Positions 46,673-55,387 of a DNA stretch of 64,000 bases are shown here, one piece after another. The stretch spans positions 558,001-622,000 of the forward strand of contig CAVYZS010000018.1 of assembly GCA_963773085.1 (NCBI GenBank), in the 5' to 3' direction. How positions within the stretch are numbered: the first letter of the stretch is position 1; each line of letters starts with the position of its first letter. Position numbers and translations under genes: made by a program. This stretch comes from JAENVT01 sp963773085. GTDB lineage: Bacteria; Actinomycetota; Acidimicrobiia; Acidimicrobiales; Ilumatobacteraceae. Below the pieces are notes generated by a model, which did not search any database, was not told the origin of the DNA, and worked only from the letters and a program-made list of their open reading frames with translations.

Positions 46673-47788
46673 TCAGATACCGATGCGCTGGGCGAGGAGC
46701 TCGCGATGGTAGGTCGGGTCACCGAACAGCAGCTCGGACGACTTGGCCCGCTTGAAGTACAGGTGCGCCGGGTGCTCCCAGGTGAAGCCGATGCCACCAT
46801 GGATCTGGATGTTCTCGGCGGTGGCGTGGAAGTACGCCTCGCTGCAATACGCCTTGGCCAGCGACGCCACCGACGGCAGTTCGTCGTTCATCTCGGCCGC
46901 GCACCACATGCCGTAGTACGCCGCGCTCTTGGCCGACTCGACCTCGAGCAACATGTCGGCGCACTTGTGCTTGATCGCCTGGAACGAACCGATCGGGCGA
47001 CCGAACTGCACGCGCACCTTGGCGTACTCGACGGCCATCTCCAGCACCTTCTGGGCGCCACCGACCTGCTCGGCAGCGAGACCGACGGCGGCGAGATCGA
47101 GCACCGTCGACAGCACCGTCCAGCCCTCACCGTCGGCACCGACCAGCGTGGCGGGGGTATCGGCGAATTCGAGCTTGGCCTGCTTGCGGGTCTGGTCCAT
47201 CGTCGACAGCGCCGTGCGGGTGAGCCCACTGGCCGCACCGTCGACCGCGAACAGGCTGACTCCCTTGGCCGTGCGCGCGGCGACGATGATCACGTCAGCC
47301 GTGTGACCGTCGAGCACGAACATCTTCGTTCCGTTCAGCGTGAACTCGCCTCCCGAGCCGGAGGCCGGCATGGTGATTCCCGCTTCGTCCCACTTTCCGG
47401 ATGGTTCGGTGAACGCAAGCGTTGCTTTCGTCTCACCGCTGGCGATTCCAGGCAGGTAGGTCTTCTTCGCCGCATCGTCGCCGCTGTGTAGCAAGGTGTT
47501 GGCGGCGAGCACGACCGACGAGAAGAACGGGGCGCACAGCAGGGCGCGACCCATCTCCTCGAGCACGATCCCGAGCTCGACGTAGCTGTAGCCCGAGCCA
47601 CCGTATTCCTCGGGGATGTGCAACCCCTGCAAGCCCATCTGCTCACCCATCTGCGCCCACACCGCCGGGTCGAAGCCGTCGTCGGTCTCCATCTGCTCGC
47701 GCACGGCTGACTCAGGGCTCTTGGCTTCGAGAAAGGCGCGGACCGTCTTGCGCAGCTCTTCTTGTTCGTCGGTGAAGGCAAAGTTCAT
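46673..47788 (-). CDS. acyl-CoA dehydrogenase family protein
   Basis: Start at the ATG at 47788 (MNFAFTDEQEELRKTVRAFL, the family's N-terminus); an upstream in-frame extension is not convincing. 371 residues. LHIPEEYGGSGYSYVELGIV is the flavin-side signature, LAFTEPSGKWDEAGI the middle beta domain and VQFGRPIGSFQAIKHKCAD the C-terminal helix domain, followed by IHGGIGFTWEHPAHLYFKR, where the catalytic Glu is expected. FAD-dependent dehydrogenation of an acyl-CoA; chain type not predictable. It diverges from the Phd/PIN pair with 63 bases between starts. Confidence 0.87.
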   Translation of the reverse strand: MNFAFTDEQEELRKTVRAFLEAKSPESAVREQMETDDGFDPAVWAQMGEQMGLQGLHIPEEYGGSGYSYVELGIVLEEMGRALLCAPFFSSVVLAANTLLHSGDDAAKKTYLPGIASGETKATLAFTEPSGKWDEAGITMPASGSGGEFTLNGTKMFVLDGHTADVIIVAARTAKGVSLFAVDGAASGLTRTALSTMDQTRKQAKLEFADTPATLVGADGEGWTVLSTVLDLAAVGLAAEQVGGAQKVLEMAVEYAKVRVQFGRPIGSFQAIKHKCADMLLEVESAKSAAYYGMWCAAEMNDELPSVASLAKAYCSEAYFHATAENIQIHGGIGFTWEHPAHLYFKRAKSSELLFGDPTYHRELLAQRIGI

Positions 47789-47830
47789 AGTCCTCCAGTG
47801 TTGCCGACTCTCGCTGGGCACGCCACCCTT

Positions 47831-47854
47831 CATGTGTACACTACGGTACACATG
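47831..47854. promoter_or_regulatory. 24-bp dyad overlapping the Phd start codon
   Basis: CATGTGTAC-ACTACG-GTACACATG, perfect 9-6-9. The right arm contains the antitoxin ATG at 47852. A dimer bound here would block both transcription and, if it acts on RNA, initiation. The divergent acyl-CoA dehydrogenase starts 43 bases upstream. Confidence 0.6.
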
Positions 47855-48130
47855 ATCGGGATCCGCCAGCTCCGAGCCGACCTCGCCGCCCACGTACGGC
47901 GCGCCGCCAGCGGGGAGACCACCGTCATTTCGATCGCCGGCGCCCCCGTCGCCGCGCTCACACCCTTGACGATGAGCGATGAGCCGGCCAGCGACGCACA
48001 CCTCTCATCGCTCGTGGCCTCGGGGGCGCTGATCCCCCCGCGCCGACCCGACGGGCACGTGGCCGACGGCACGGTGTCGACGTGGGCCAACGTGCGACTC
48101 GACCGGTTGCTGCGCGAGATCCGTGGATGA
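47852..48130 (+). CDS. Phd/YefM-family antitoxin
   Basis: 92 residues from the ATG at 47852: MIGIRQLRADLAAHVRRAAS, the Phd DNA-binding/dimerisation fold, then VISIAGAPVAALTPL. Residues 40-55 (MSDEPASDAHLSSLVAS) are encoded by a copy of the 43-bp palindromic element. The remaining tail (DGHVADGTVSTWANVRLDR) should bind the toxin. The stop overlaps the toxin start by four bases. It pairs with a PIN toxin, a frequent combination. Confidence 0.82.
   Translation: MIGIRQLRADLAAHVRRAASGETTVISIAGAPVAALTPLTMSDEPASDAHLSSLVASGALIPPRRPDGHVADGTVSTWANVRLDRLLREIRG
47970..48012 (+). repeat. 43-bp palindromic element, copy C, inside the antitoxin gene
   Basis: CGATGAGCGATGAGCCG, a 15-base middle and CTCTCATCGCT: the same 17-15-11 layout as copies A and B. 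It matches copy B at 36 of 43 positions by my count, including the CGCACAC core. It is translated as part of the Phd-type antitoxin. Confidence 0.75.
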
Positions 48131-48531
48131 CCGTCTACCTCGATACCAGTGCGCTGGTGGGTCTCCATCTCGATGGTGCGGCGCGAGCCGTGGTGCTCGA
48201 CGCCCTCGACCGGGACCCCGACTGGTGCAGCAGTGGGCTGACGCTGATGGAGTCGCTCGCCCTCGTCGATCGGGTCACCGACGAGCCGGTGTTGCGCTCC
48301 GATCTCGAGGACCTGGTCCGCTTGTCATGGGATCGCGTGGCAGTGGTGCCGGTCGATCAGCGGTGTCTCGACCGCGCCGGCGCACTCATGCGCGAACAGC
48401 CGCTCCGCCTGGCCGACGCCATCCACCTCGCTGCCGCCGATCGTCTGCCTCGACCAGTGAGGTTCGTGACCTTCGATCCTGCCCAGATTCCCGTGGCGAT
48501 GTCGATGGGCTTCGACGTCACGTCGACCTGA
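48127..48531 (+). CDS. PIN-domain toxin (VapC-like)
   Basis: 134 residues from the ATG at 48127 that overlaps the antitoxin stop. MTVYLDTSALVGLHLDG holds the first Asp. CSSGLTLMESLALVDRV holds the Glu. RLADAIHLAAADRL holds the second Asp and FVTFDPAQI the last one. The acidic quartet looks complete, so Mg-dependent RNase activity is expected. Confidence 0.85.
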   Translation: MTVYLDTSALVGLHLDGAARAVVLDALDRDPDWCSSGLTLMESLALVDRVTDEPVLRSDLEDLVRLSWDRVAVVPVDQRCLDRAGALMREQPLRLADAIHLAAADRLPRPVRFVTFDPAQIPVAMSMGFDVTST

Positions 48532-48535
48532 ATCT

Positions 48536-50020
48536 CTACGGGCGCGATTGGGGAAGCCTCAGTTCCAGTTCCGCGCCCGAGCAGCCCGTCGGGCGCGCTG
48601 TGAGCACGCGGTTCGGTCGCGCCCGAGCGGAGGGGTCAGGAGGCAATGGGCGGGACGTGTAGCCATCGACGAGATCGCCGAGGAGACCCGACACAGCGAT
48701 CGAGCGGCGGTCGTGGAGGAACGGCGACACCACTTGGACACCCACGGGTAGTCCACCTGCGGTGCGACCGACCGGAGTCGACGTCGACGGCAGGTAGGCG
48801 GAGCCGATCAACGCCGGCCAGGCCTCCAAGGAGTAGTACGGCACGGTCACGCCGTTGATGACGACCTCCCGCGTCGCCCAGGTGCCCTCCTGGTGATGGG
48901 CGAAGGCCGGCAGCAACGTGACGGGACACAGCAACACGTCGATGCCTTCGAAGAACTCCGCCCAGCGCTGACGGCGACGGGCCCGATCGCGGTCGGCGAA
49001 CAGCCAGTCGGTGTGGCTGATGCCCTGGTCGCCGTCACTGACGCCGATGGCCGCTCCGATCAGCCAGCCACCCGTTTCCCAGGCCTCGGTGAAGTCGAGT
49101 TGCGGGCGAGCAGCGCGATCAACCGCAATGCCCGCCTCTTCCAAGCGATCGGCCAGGTCGTCCAACACGGTGGTCATGGCGGCGTCCATCGGAAGCGACG
49201 GCTCGTCGAACCACGTTGCGACCCGCAGTGAACGTAGGTCGGCGACATCAGCAGGGGGCAGGTCCAGACGCCAGCCAACCGATCGTTCGGTGGTCGGACC
49301 AGCAAGCACACCCAACACCAGAGCCAGGTCATCGGCACTACGCGCGATCGGCCCGAAAACGTTGACGTCGCTCTCCGTCACGCCGCCGTTCGGTTCGTCG
49401 AGGTAGCCGAGCGTTGGGATCACGCCGAACGACGGCTTGTGGCCGTAAACACCACAGAACGCCGACGGCACACGCACCGATCCTCCGATATCGGTACCGA
49501 TCTCGAAACTCGTCATTCCGCAGGCCACGGCTGCGGCGGCGCCGCCCGATGATCCACCCGGAACTCTGGTCAGGTCCCACGGATTGTTGGTCGTGCCGAA
49601 CATTTCGTTGAACGTCTGCAGATCGCCCGACCACAGCGGCGCATTGGTCTTGCCGAACACGATCGCGCCGGCGCGTTTCACCAGAGCGACAGCCTCTGCA
49701 TCCTGTAGCGGGACGTTGTCCCGTAGTTGTGTCGACCCACCGGTCGACCGGATACCAGCCGTCGCAATGGCGTCCTTCACAGTGATCGGCACACCATGCA
49801 ACGGACCCCAGGACCGGCCGTTGGCAGTCTGCTCATCGGCGGCCAACGCCCGAGCGCGGGCATCGTCGACCGAGAGCGTGCAGATCGCGTTGACCACGGG
49901 GTTGAGCCGCTCGATCCGGGCCAAGCACGCATCGAACAGCTCGACACTGCCAAGCTCTCCGCGGCGAATGGCGGCCGCCTGCTCGGATGTCGTCCACAGA
50001 GCTGGGTCCGTCGCGGCCAC
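48536..50020 (-). CDS. amidase signature family enzyme
   Basis: I use a GTG at 50018-50020 as start; the longer open frame upstream is not protein-like. 494 residues. PITVKDAIATAGIRSTGGST has the catalytic Lys. VPGGSSGGAAAAVACGMTSF holds the first Ser, and IGTDIGGSVRVPSAFCGV holds the nucleophilic Ser of the Ser-cisSer-Lys triad. The rest is the usual amidase domain, with PVTLLPAFAHHQEGTW and a typical C-terminal VGVQVVSPFLHD. Hydrolyses an amide; substrate unknown. Confidence 0.87.
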   Translation of the reverse strand: MAATDPALWTTSEQAAAIRRGELGSVELFDACLARIERLNPVVNAICTLSVDDARARALAADEQTANGRSWGPLHGVPITVKDAIATAGIRSTGGSTQLRDNVPLQDAEAVALVKRAGAIVFGKTNAPLWSGDLQTFNEMFGTTNNPWDLTRVPGGSSGGAAAAVACGMTSFEIGTDIGGSVRVPSAFCGVYGHKPSFGVIPTLGYLDEPNGGVTESDVNVFGPIARSADDLALVLGVLAGPTTERSVGWRLDLPPADVADLRSLRVATWFDEPSLPMDAAMTTVLDDLADRLEEAGIAVDRAARPQLDFTEAWETGGWLIGAAIGVSDGDQGISHTDWLFADRDRARRRQRWAEFFEGIDVLLCPVTLLPAFAHHQEGTWATREVVINGVTVPYYSLEAWPALIGSAYLPSTSTPVGRTAGGLPVGVQVVSPFLHDRRSIAVSGLLGDLVDGYTSRPLPPDPSARARPNRVLTARPTGCSGAELELRLPQSRP

Positions 50021-50089
50021 CGGCGAAGCGTAGCGACACACGTGGTGTTGCGGTCGGGCTCGTGACGGTCGGGTCGCTATCGTCGGCAC

Positions 50090-50704
50090 ATGACCACATT
50101 GCACTGGGCCGACGGCCGCCTGGAGATCCACCGCGTCGTCGTCGGGCCGTACGAGAACAACGTGTTCGTGTTGCGGTGCCGCGAGACGGGTGAAGCGGTG
50201 TTGATCGACGCCGCCAACGAGCACGAGCAGCTCCTCGAACTCTGCCAGCGACTGGGTGTGCGCAGGGTGCTGGAAACGCACGGCCACTGGGATCACATCC
50301 AGGCCGTTCCGGCCATGCGCGAGGCGGGCTACGAGGTCGCAGTCACCGCAGCCGACGCGCCGCGGCTGAAGGAGGTCGGCTACGACGTGTTCATCGACGA
50401 CGCCGAGGTGATCGAGGTCGGCAAGCTTCGCCTCGAGGCGATCCACAACCCCGGGCACACGGCTGGCTCGGTGAGCTTCAAGGTTCAAGGCGCCCCATTG
50501 CTGTTCAGCGGCGACACCCTGTTCCCCGGCGGGCCCGGCAACACGGCTCTCGACGGAGGCGACTTCGCCACGATCATCCACTCGATCGACACGTCGCTGT
50601 TCACACTCCCACCGGAGACGATCGTCATGCCCGGCCACGGTGTCAGTACGACGATCGCTCGCGAGCGACCACAGCTCGCTACCTGGATCGCCCGTGGCTG
50701 GTGA
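50090..50704 (+). CDS. MBL-fold metallo-hydrolase
   Basis: 204 residues. ETHGHWDHIQAVPAMREAG is the H-x-H-x-D-H metal site (as H-G-H-W-D-H), HNPGHTAGSVSFKVQG the next His, FSGDTLFPGGPGN the Asp and MPGHGVSTTIARERPQL the last His. It resembles the glyoxalase-II-like branch, such as hydroxyacylglutathione hydrolase homologues that in actinobacteria may use mycothiol. The stop overlaps the next gene's GTG start. Confidence 0.85.
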   Translation: MTTLHWADGRLEIHRVVVGPYENNVFVLRCRETGEAVLIDAANEHEQLLELCQRLGVRRVLETHGHWDHIQAVPAMREAGYEVAVTAADAPRLKEVGYDVFIDDAEVIEVGKLRLEAIHNPGHTAGSVSFKVQGAPLLFSGDTLFPGGPGNTALDGGDFATIIHSIDTSLFTLPPETIVMPGHGVSTTIARERPQLATWIARGW

Positions 50705-51827
50705 CACCGCAACCATCGCCGCACCCGCGCCGACCAGGGCGCTGACCCTCGACGAATTCCTCGACAGCCGTTCGTCGGGGTTCGATCTGATCCGCCTGGT
50801 CCTGGCCTTCCTCGTCCTCGTCAGCCACACGTTTCCACTTGGTGGTTTCGGGAGTGAACCGATGTCTCCATTGGCTCCCAAGTACCTCACGCTCGGCGGG
50901 TTCGCCGTCGGCGGCTTCTTCGCGCTCAGCGGGTTGCTGGTCGGGCGTAGCGCACTCAGACGCCGCTCGGGCTCGTTCGCCAAAGCTCGCTTTGCCCGCG
51001 TCATGCCGGCGTTGTGGGTGGCGATACTGGTCAGCGGGTTCGTGGTCGGGCTGATCGGGTGGATGCACAAGCATCACGACTTCGGCGCCTACTGGACCTT
51101 CCGGCCGGACGGACCATTCGCCTACGTCGCCAGGGCTGCCACCTTGCCGGTGTCGTTCTCGCACGGCATCTACGACGTCTTCGCGACCGACACTCCGTTC
51201 GGCGTCGCCACCGGCGGCAGCTTCATCAACGGATCGTTGTGGACGCTGCCGTACGAAGTCCGCTGCTATCTCGTGATCGGACTCGTCGCCGTCGTCGCCC
51301 GTCGATACGGCGGTCGCCGTACGATCACCATCGCGTGGTTCGTCTCCTTGGCCCTCGCGATCGGATACGCCAAGCGCGTCGATCTCACCAGTTTCCTGGT
51401 CAGCCCCTACGCCGACCGGCAGCTCGCCGCATTTCTGTTCGTCTTCCTGACCGGCACGCTCGTCGCCGCATGGGCACACAAGATCAGCCTGTTCGGGTGG
51501 ATCCCCGCTGCCGCGCTGGTCCTGGCCCTACTCGCCGGCCGCAGCTCCGCCTTCTGGGCCGAGCACATCACGCAGGCATCGATGGCACTTGTGTTGCCGG
51601 CCGTGGCCGCGCTCGTCGCGCCGGTCGCGCGTCTGCTCCGCGGCATCGACGTCTCCTACGGGCTCTACCTCTACGCCTGGCCGATGCAACAACTCGTCGC
51701 ACTCTTCCACTGGGGTTCGCGCCCGGCGACCTTCATCGTCGTCTCCGGCGCGCTTGCCATCATGTGCGCCACTGCAAGTTGGTTCGCAGTCGAACGCCCA
51801 GCCATGGCCGCACTCCGCCGGCGATGA
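50694..51827 (+). CDS. acyltransferase family 3 membrane protein
   Basis: I use a GTG at 50694 that overlaps the MBL stop by 11 bases. 377 residues, about 10 membrane spans. FDLIRLVLAFLVLVSHTFPL is the family signature (R-L-x3 and the S-H pair), LGGFAVGGFFALSGLLVG and SLWTLPYEVRCYLVIGLVAV follow. It likely O-acylates a surface glycan or lipid, using the acyl-CoA at the inner face. Overlaps the next gene. Confidence 0.83.
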   Translation: MAGDTATIAAPAPTRALTLDEFLDSRSSGFDLIRLVLAFLVLVSHTFPLGGFGSEPMSPLAPKYLTLGGFAVGGFFALSGLLVGRSALRRRSGSFAKARFARVMPALWVAILVSGFVVGLIGWMHKHHDFGAYWTFRPDGPFAYVARAATLPVSFSHGIYDVFATDTPFGVATGGSFINGSLWTLPYEVRCYLVIGLVAVVARRYGGRRTITIAWFVSLALAIGYAKRVDLTSFLVSPYADRQLAAFLFVFLTGTLVAAWAHKISLFGWIPAAALVLALLAGRSSAFWAEHITQASMALVLPAVAALVAPVARLLRGIDVSYGLYLYAWPMQQLVALFHWGSRPATFIVVSGALAIMCATASWFAVERPAMAALRRR

Positions 51828-52228
51828 ACACCCCCGGTGATGACGACCGCCAACCGGCGTTGCGCTACGACCAGCGCCCGGCCGACCGAACGCCGATCCA
51901 CACCGATGCCTTGCCGGCCACGCCGACGCGCGATCGCAACATCGTCGCCTCGGCGTGGGTGGAAGCACCACGAGAACTGCTCGAGCTCGGAGCCGACCTG
52001 CCGGACCAGCCCGAGGCCGAGTACAAGCGACGGATCGGTGACTGGTTGCTCTGGCGCGCCGGGCCTGCTGCCGCGGGTGACGCCCGCTATTGGGCGTGTC
52101 GCTCCGACGACCTCACGGCCCAGCACACCTTCCGGCTGCACCCGGACAACACCGGCGACGGCAGCGGGCCCAGCGGCCGGCGACATGCGAAATTCCGCCC
52201 CTGGAAAGAAGATCTGCTGGGCAGGTGA
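51824..52228 (+). CDS. hypothetical protein
   Basis: 134 residues from the ATG at 51824 that overlaps the acyltransferase stop. Acidic and polar (YDQRPADRTPIHTDALP; RIGDWLLWRAGPAAAGDARY). FRLHPDNTGDGSGPSGRRH ends near the C-terminus. No membrane span or signal. Family not recognised; the operon position suggests a link to the acyltransferase. Confidence 0.6.
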   Translation: MNTPGDDDRQPALRYDQRPADRTPIHTDALPATPTRDRNIVASAWVEAPRELLELGADLPDQPEAEYKRRIGDWLLWRAGPAAAGDARYWACRSDDLTAQHTFRLHPDNTGDGSGPSGRRHAKFRPWKEDLLGR

Positions 52229-52252
52229 AGGATGCGGTCGTAGCATTGAGTC

Positions 52253-53200
52253 GTGGCTCTGAAGGTGATGGCAACCATGGTTCCGGCCTCCTTGCCGGTT
52301 GCCCACGAGACCACCGAGGTGCGAGGCGACGGCCGGCCGAGCCCGGCGTTTCGCGACGAGTTGCGCCAGATCGCCTCGTGGCGCAACGCAGGTTCGGTCA
52401 TCAGTCTGTACGCCCAGACGGCTGTGCTGCTCTGGTTGAGCGTGCGCTATCTGTGGATGCTGCCCGTCACGTTCTTGCTGATGGGTCGCACGTTCGCCCA
52501 GTTCGCGTCGCTGATGCACGAGGCAGCCCACCGCCTGCTGTTCTCCGACAAGCGGGTCAACGACTGGGTCGGGAGGTGGCTGCTCGGCTATCCGGCGTTC
52601 ACCTCGACCGACGCATATCGCCGGGTGCACATGGCGCATCATCGCGACGAGTTCGGGCCCGACGAGCCCGACATCGCCCTGTACGCCGGCTACCCGATCG
52701 GGCACGCCAGCTTCCGTCGCAAGCTGATCCGCGACGCGACCGGCCGAACCGGGCTGAAGTTGATGCGCCAACTCCTCGGCAACCTTCGCTCGCCCGACGC
52801 CCGGTCACGGCGCACGGTGTGGAAGATCGTGGCCGTCCAGGCGCTGCTGTTCGGTGCGGCGATCGCCTCCGGGTACTGGTGGCTCTACCCGGCGCTGTGG
52901 GTGGCGCCGTACCTGACCGTGTGGCGGGTCATCAATCGGCTGCGCTCGATTGCCGAGCACGGCGGCATGCAGCGCTCCAAGGATCGCCGCCAGACCACAC
53001 ATTCGGTGCGCCAACACCTTCCGGCCCGCTTCATGCTGGTGCCGTATCACATCGGCTGGCATCTGGCCCACCACGTCGATTCCGGCGTTCCGTTCCGCAA
53101 CCTGCCACGGTTTCACCGGGCGCTCAGTGCTGCCGGCTACGTCGATTCCAGCTTCGAATACCCGTCGTACCCTGCGATCTGGCGAGCGCTCAGATCTTGA
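52253..53200 (+). CDS. fatty acid desaturase
   Basis: GTG start. 315 residues with about four membrane spans. The three His boxes are visible: LMHEAAHRLLFSD, VHMAHHRDEFGP and HIGWHLAHHVDSG. Together they bind the di-iron centre. It introduces a double bond into a membrane lipid acyl chain, or acts on a related substrate; the exact position is not predictable. Confidence 0.87.
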   Translation: MALKVMATMVPASLPVAHETTEVRGDGRPSPAFRDELRQIASWRNAGSVISLYAQTAVLLWLSVRYLWMLPVTFLLMGRTFAQFASLMHEAAHRLLFSDKRVNDWVGRWLLGYPAFTSTDAYRRVHMAHHRDEFGPDEPDIALYAGYPIGHASFRRKLIRDATGRTGLKLMRQLLGNLRSPDARSRRTVWKIVAVQALLFGAAIASGYWWLYPALWVAPYLTVWRVINRLRSIAEHGGMQRSKDRRQTTHSVRQHLPARFMLVPYHIGWHLAHHVDSGVPFRNLPRFHRALSAAGYVDSSFEYPSYPAIWRALRS

Positions 53201-53201
53201 A

Positions 53202-53271
53202 CGAGTGTTTGGCGCCACCCCGTCTGGGCCGCAAACACTCGACTGGGTGGTCTCGGGCGGGAAACACTCGA
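53202..53271. promoter_or_regulatory. three AAACACTCG-type repeats before sufC
   Basis: ACGAGTGTTT at 53201-53210 and its complement AAACACTCGA at 53233-53242 form an inverted pair (a possible hairpin after the desaturase). A third, direct copy is at 53262-53271, 29 bases on. All are 50-125 bases upstream of the sufC ATG. They could be sites for a regulator, or the first pair may be a terminator. Confidence 0.45.
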
Positions 53272-53324
53272 TCTGAGGTTCGGGGGGTTTCCACTACCGC
53301 CATAGGGGAAATACACTGGTCACC

Positions 53325-54122
53325 ATGACCACGGCCGCCAGCGAGCTGTTCCGCATCGACGATCTGCACGCCAAACCGGCCGTCATCGAGTCAGCAGCCA
53401 ACGAACCGGCTGGTAGCCCGGCCCTTGGCGAGGAGATCCTCCGCGGATTGTCGCTGACCGTCAACGCCGGCGAATCCCATGCCATCATGGGGCCCAACGG
53501 TTCGGGCAAGAGCACGCTGGCCAGCACGTTGCTGGGTTCGCCGGAGTACATCGTCACATCTGGGCGGATCCTGTTCCAGGGTGACGACATCACCGCCTGG
53601 CCACCCGACGTCCGGGCCAAGGCCGGCATGTTCCTGGCCTTCCAGTATCCGCAGGAGATCCCGGGTGTGTCGGTGATCCAGTTCCTGCGCCAAGCGTTGT
53701 CGGCGCGCAAGGGCATCGACCTCAGCGTGCTCGAACTGCGTTTGGCGACGATGGACTGGATGAAGCGGCTGGGCATGGATTCGTCGTTCGTCGACCGGTA
53801 TCTCAACGAGGGTTTCAGCGGCGGCGAGAAGAAGCGCAACGAGATCATGCAGATGGCCATCCTCGAGCCGGAGCTGGCGATCCTCGACGAGACCGATTCG
53901 GGTCTCGACATCGACGCCTTGCGCACGGTCGCCAAAGGCATCCGTGAGATCCGCAGCGACCGCCCGCAGATGGGCGTCGTCCTGATCACCCACTACCAAC
54001 GCCTGCTCGACGAGGTCCGACCCGACCACGTGCACATCCTCGTCGGAGGACGCATCGTGGCCAGCGGAGGCATGGAACTGGCAGCGCAGCTGGAACGCGA
54101 CGGCTACGAGGCGTTCCGATGA
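53325..54122 (+). CDS. sufC: Fe-S cluster assembly ATPase SufC (copy 1)
   Basis: 265 residues. ESHAIMGPNGSGKSTLAST is Walker A. FLAFQYPQEIPGVSVIQFL is the SufC-specific Q-loop, EGFSGGEKKRNEIMQMAIL the signature motif and LAILDETDSGLDIDALRTV Walker B with the D-loop. HYQRLL gives the switch His. ATPase of the SufBCD scaffold. An insert of about 20 residues (AVIESAANEPAGSPAL) near the N-terminus is unusual for SufC and absent from the second copy at 61-62 kb. The stop overlaps the sufS start by four bases. Confidence 0.88.
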   Translation: MTTAASELFRIDDLHAKPAVIESAANEPAGSPALGEEILRGLSLTVNAGESHAIMGPNGSGKSTLASTLLGSPEYIVTSGRILFQGDDITAWPPDVRAKAGMFLAFQYPQEIPGVSVIQFLRQALSARKGIDLSVLELRLATMDWMKRLGMDSSFVDRYLNEGFSGGEKKRNEIMQMAILEPELAILDETDSGLDIDALRTVAKGIREIRSDRPQMGVVLITHYQRLLDEVRPDHVHILVGGRIVASGGMELAAQLERDGYEAFR

Positions 54123-55364
54123 GCAGCACGACCACGCTCGACGTCGCCGCGATCAAGGCCCAGTTCCCGTTGCTGCAGCGCCAGATCAACGGTCAGCCGC
54201 TGGTCTACCTCGACTCGGCCAACACGTCGCAGAAACCGCGGTCGGTCATCGAGGCAATGAACGACTTCATGGAGACGTCGTACGCGCCGATCAACCGCAG
54301 CGCCTACCAGCTGGCGGCAGAGGCGACCGACGCCTACGAGAATGCCCGCAAGGCGGCGCGGCAGGTTCATCAACGCACCTCGCGCCGAGGAACTGATCTT
54401 CACCAAGAACGCTACCGAAGGCCTGAACCTGGTGGCCTACAGCTGGGGTAGGGCCAACCTGCGGTCCGGCGATGTCGTCGTGCTGACGCAGATGGAGCAC
54501 CACGCCAACATCGTGCCGTGGCACATGCTCGCCGCCGAGCGAGGCATCGAGCTGCGCTGGGTTCCGCTGACCAACGACGGGCAACTCGATCTCACCAGCC
54601 TCGCCTCATTGCTCGATGGCGCGAAGGCATTCAGCTTCACCGCGATGAGCAACGTGCTCGGCACAATCACCCCCGTCCGCCAACTGTGCGACGCGGCGCA
54701 CGCGGCCGGTGCGTTGGCCATCGTCGACGGCTGCCAGTACGTACCGCACAACGTCACCGACGTGCAAGCCTGGGATGCCGACTTCGTCGCCTTCAGCAGC
54801 CACAAGATGTGTGGGCCCTCGGGAATTGGCGTGCTGTGGGGGCGCGAGGAGTTGCTCGAGGCGATGCCTCCGTTCCTCGGTGGCGGCAACATGATTGCCG
54901 ACGTGCGGCTCGACGGTTTCACCCCGGCCGAGCTGCCGGCAAAGTTCGAGGCCGGCACGCCACCGATCGTCGAGGCGATCGGGCTCGGCGCCGCCATCGA
55001 CTTCCTCGAGGATCTCGGGATGGCCAACGTGCGCCGCCACGAGATGGAGATCGCGACGTATGCCATGACCTCGCTCAACGATCGATACGGCGACGACATC
55101 TGCCTGCACGGCCCGACCAACGTCGAAGTCCGCGGCGCGACGTTCAGCTTCGGGTTCCGCAACATCCACCCTCACGACTTGTCACAGGTTCTCGATCAGC
55201 GCAACATCTGCCTGCGCGCCGGCCACCACTGCGCCAAGCCGCTGATGCGCCTGCTCGGCGTCAACGCCACGGCCCGCGCCAGCTTCTATCTGTACAACGA
55301 TCACGACGACGTCGACGCGCTGGTAGACGCACTCGACGGCGCCAGCGATATCTTCGGGCTCTAG
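54119..55364 (+). CDS. sufS: cysteine desulfurase SufS, one frameshift
   Basis: The first frame reads FPLLQRQINGQPLVYLDSAN up to about codon 80. An extra base near 54360 breaks it, and RFINAPRAEELIFTKNATEG continues in the next frame. VAFSSHKMCGPSGIGVLWGR holds the PLP Lys and ICLRAGHHCAKPLMRLLGV the catalytic Cys. About 414 residues, PLP-dependent. It supplies persulfide sulfur to SufU. The frameshift is probably a sequencing error since the gene is essential in most actinobacteria. Confidence 0.87.
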
Positions 55365-55387
55365 CCGAAGAGGAGGAGCCACACACC

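Noticed and set aside
46625..46682. 12-bp direct repeat GCTCAGATACCG at 46625 and 46671 at the end of the acyl-CoA dehydrogenase gene
   Set aside because: Short, only two copies, one within the coding end. Probably a small local duplication without function.
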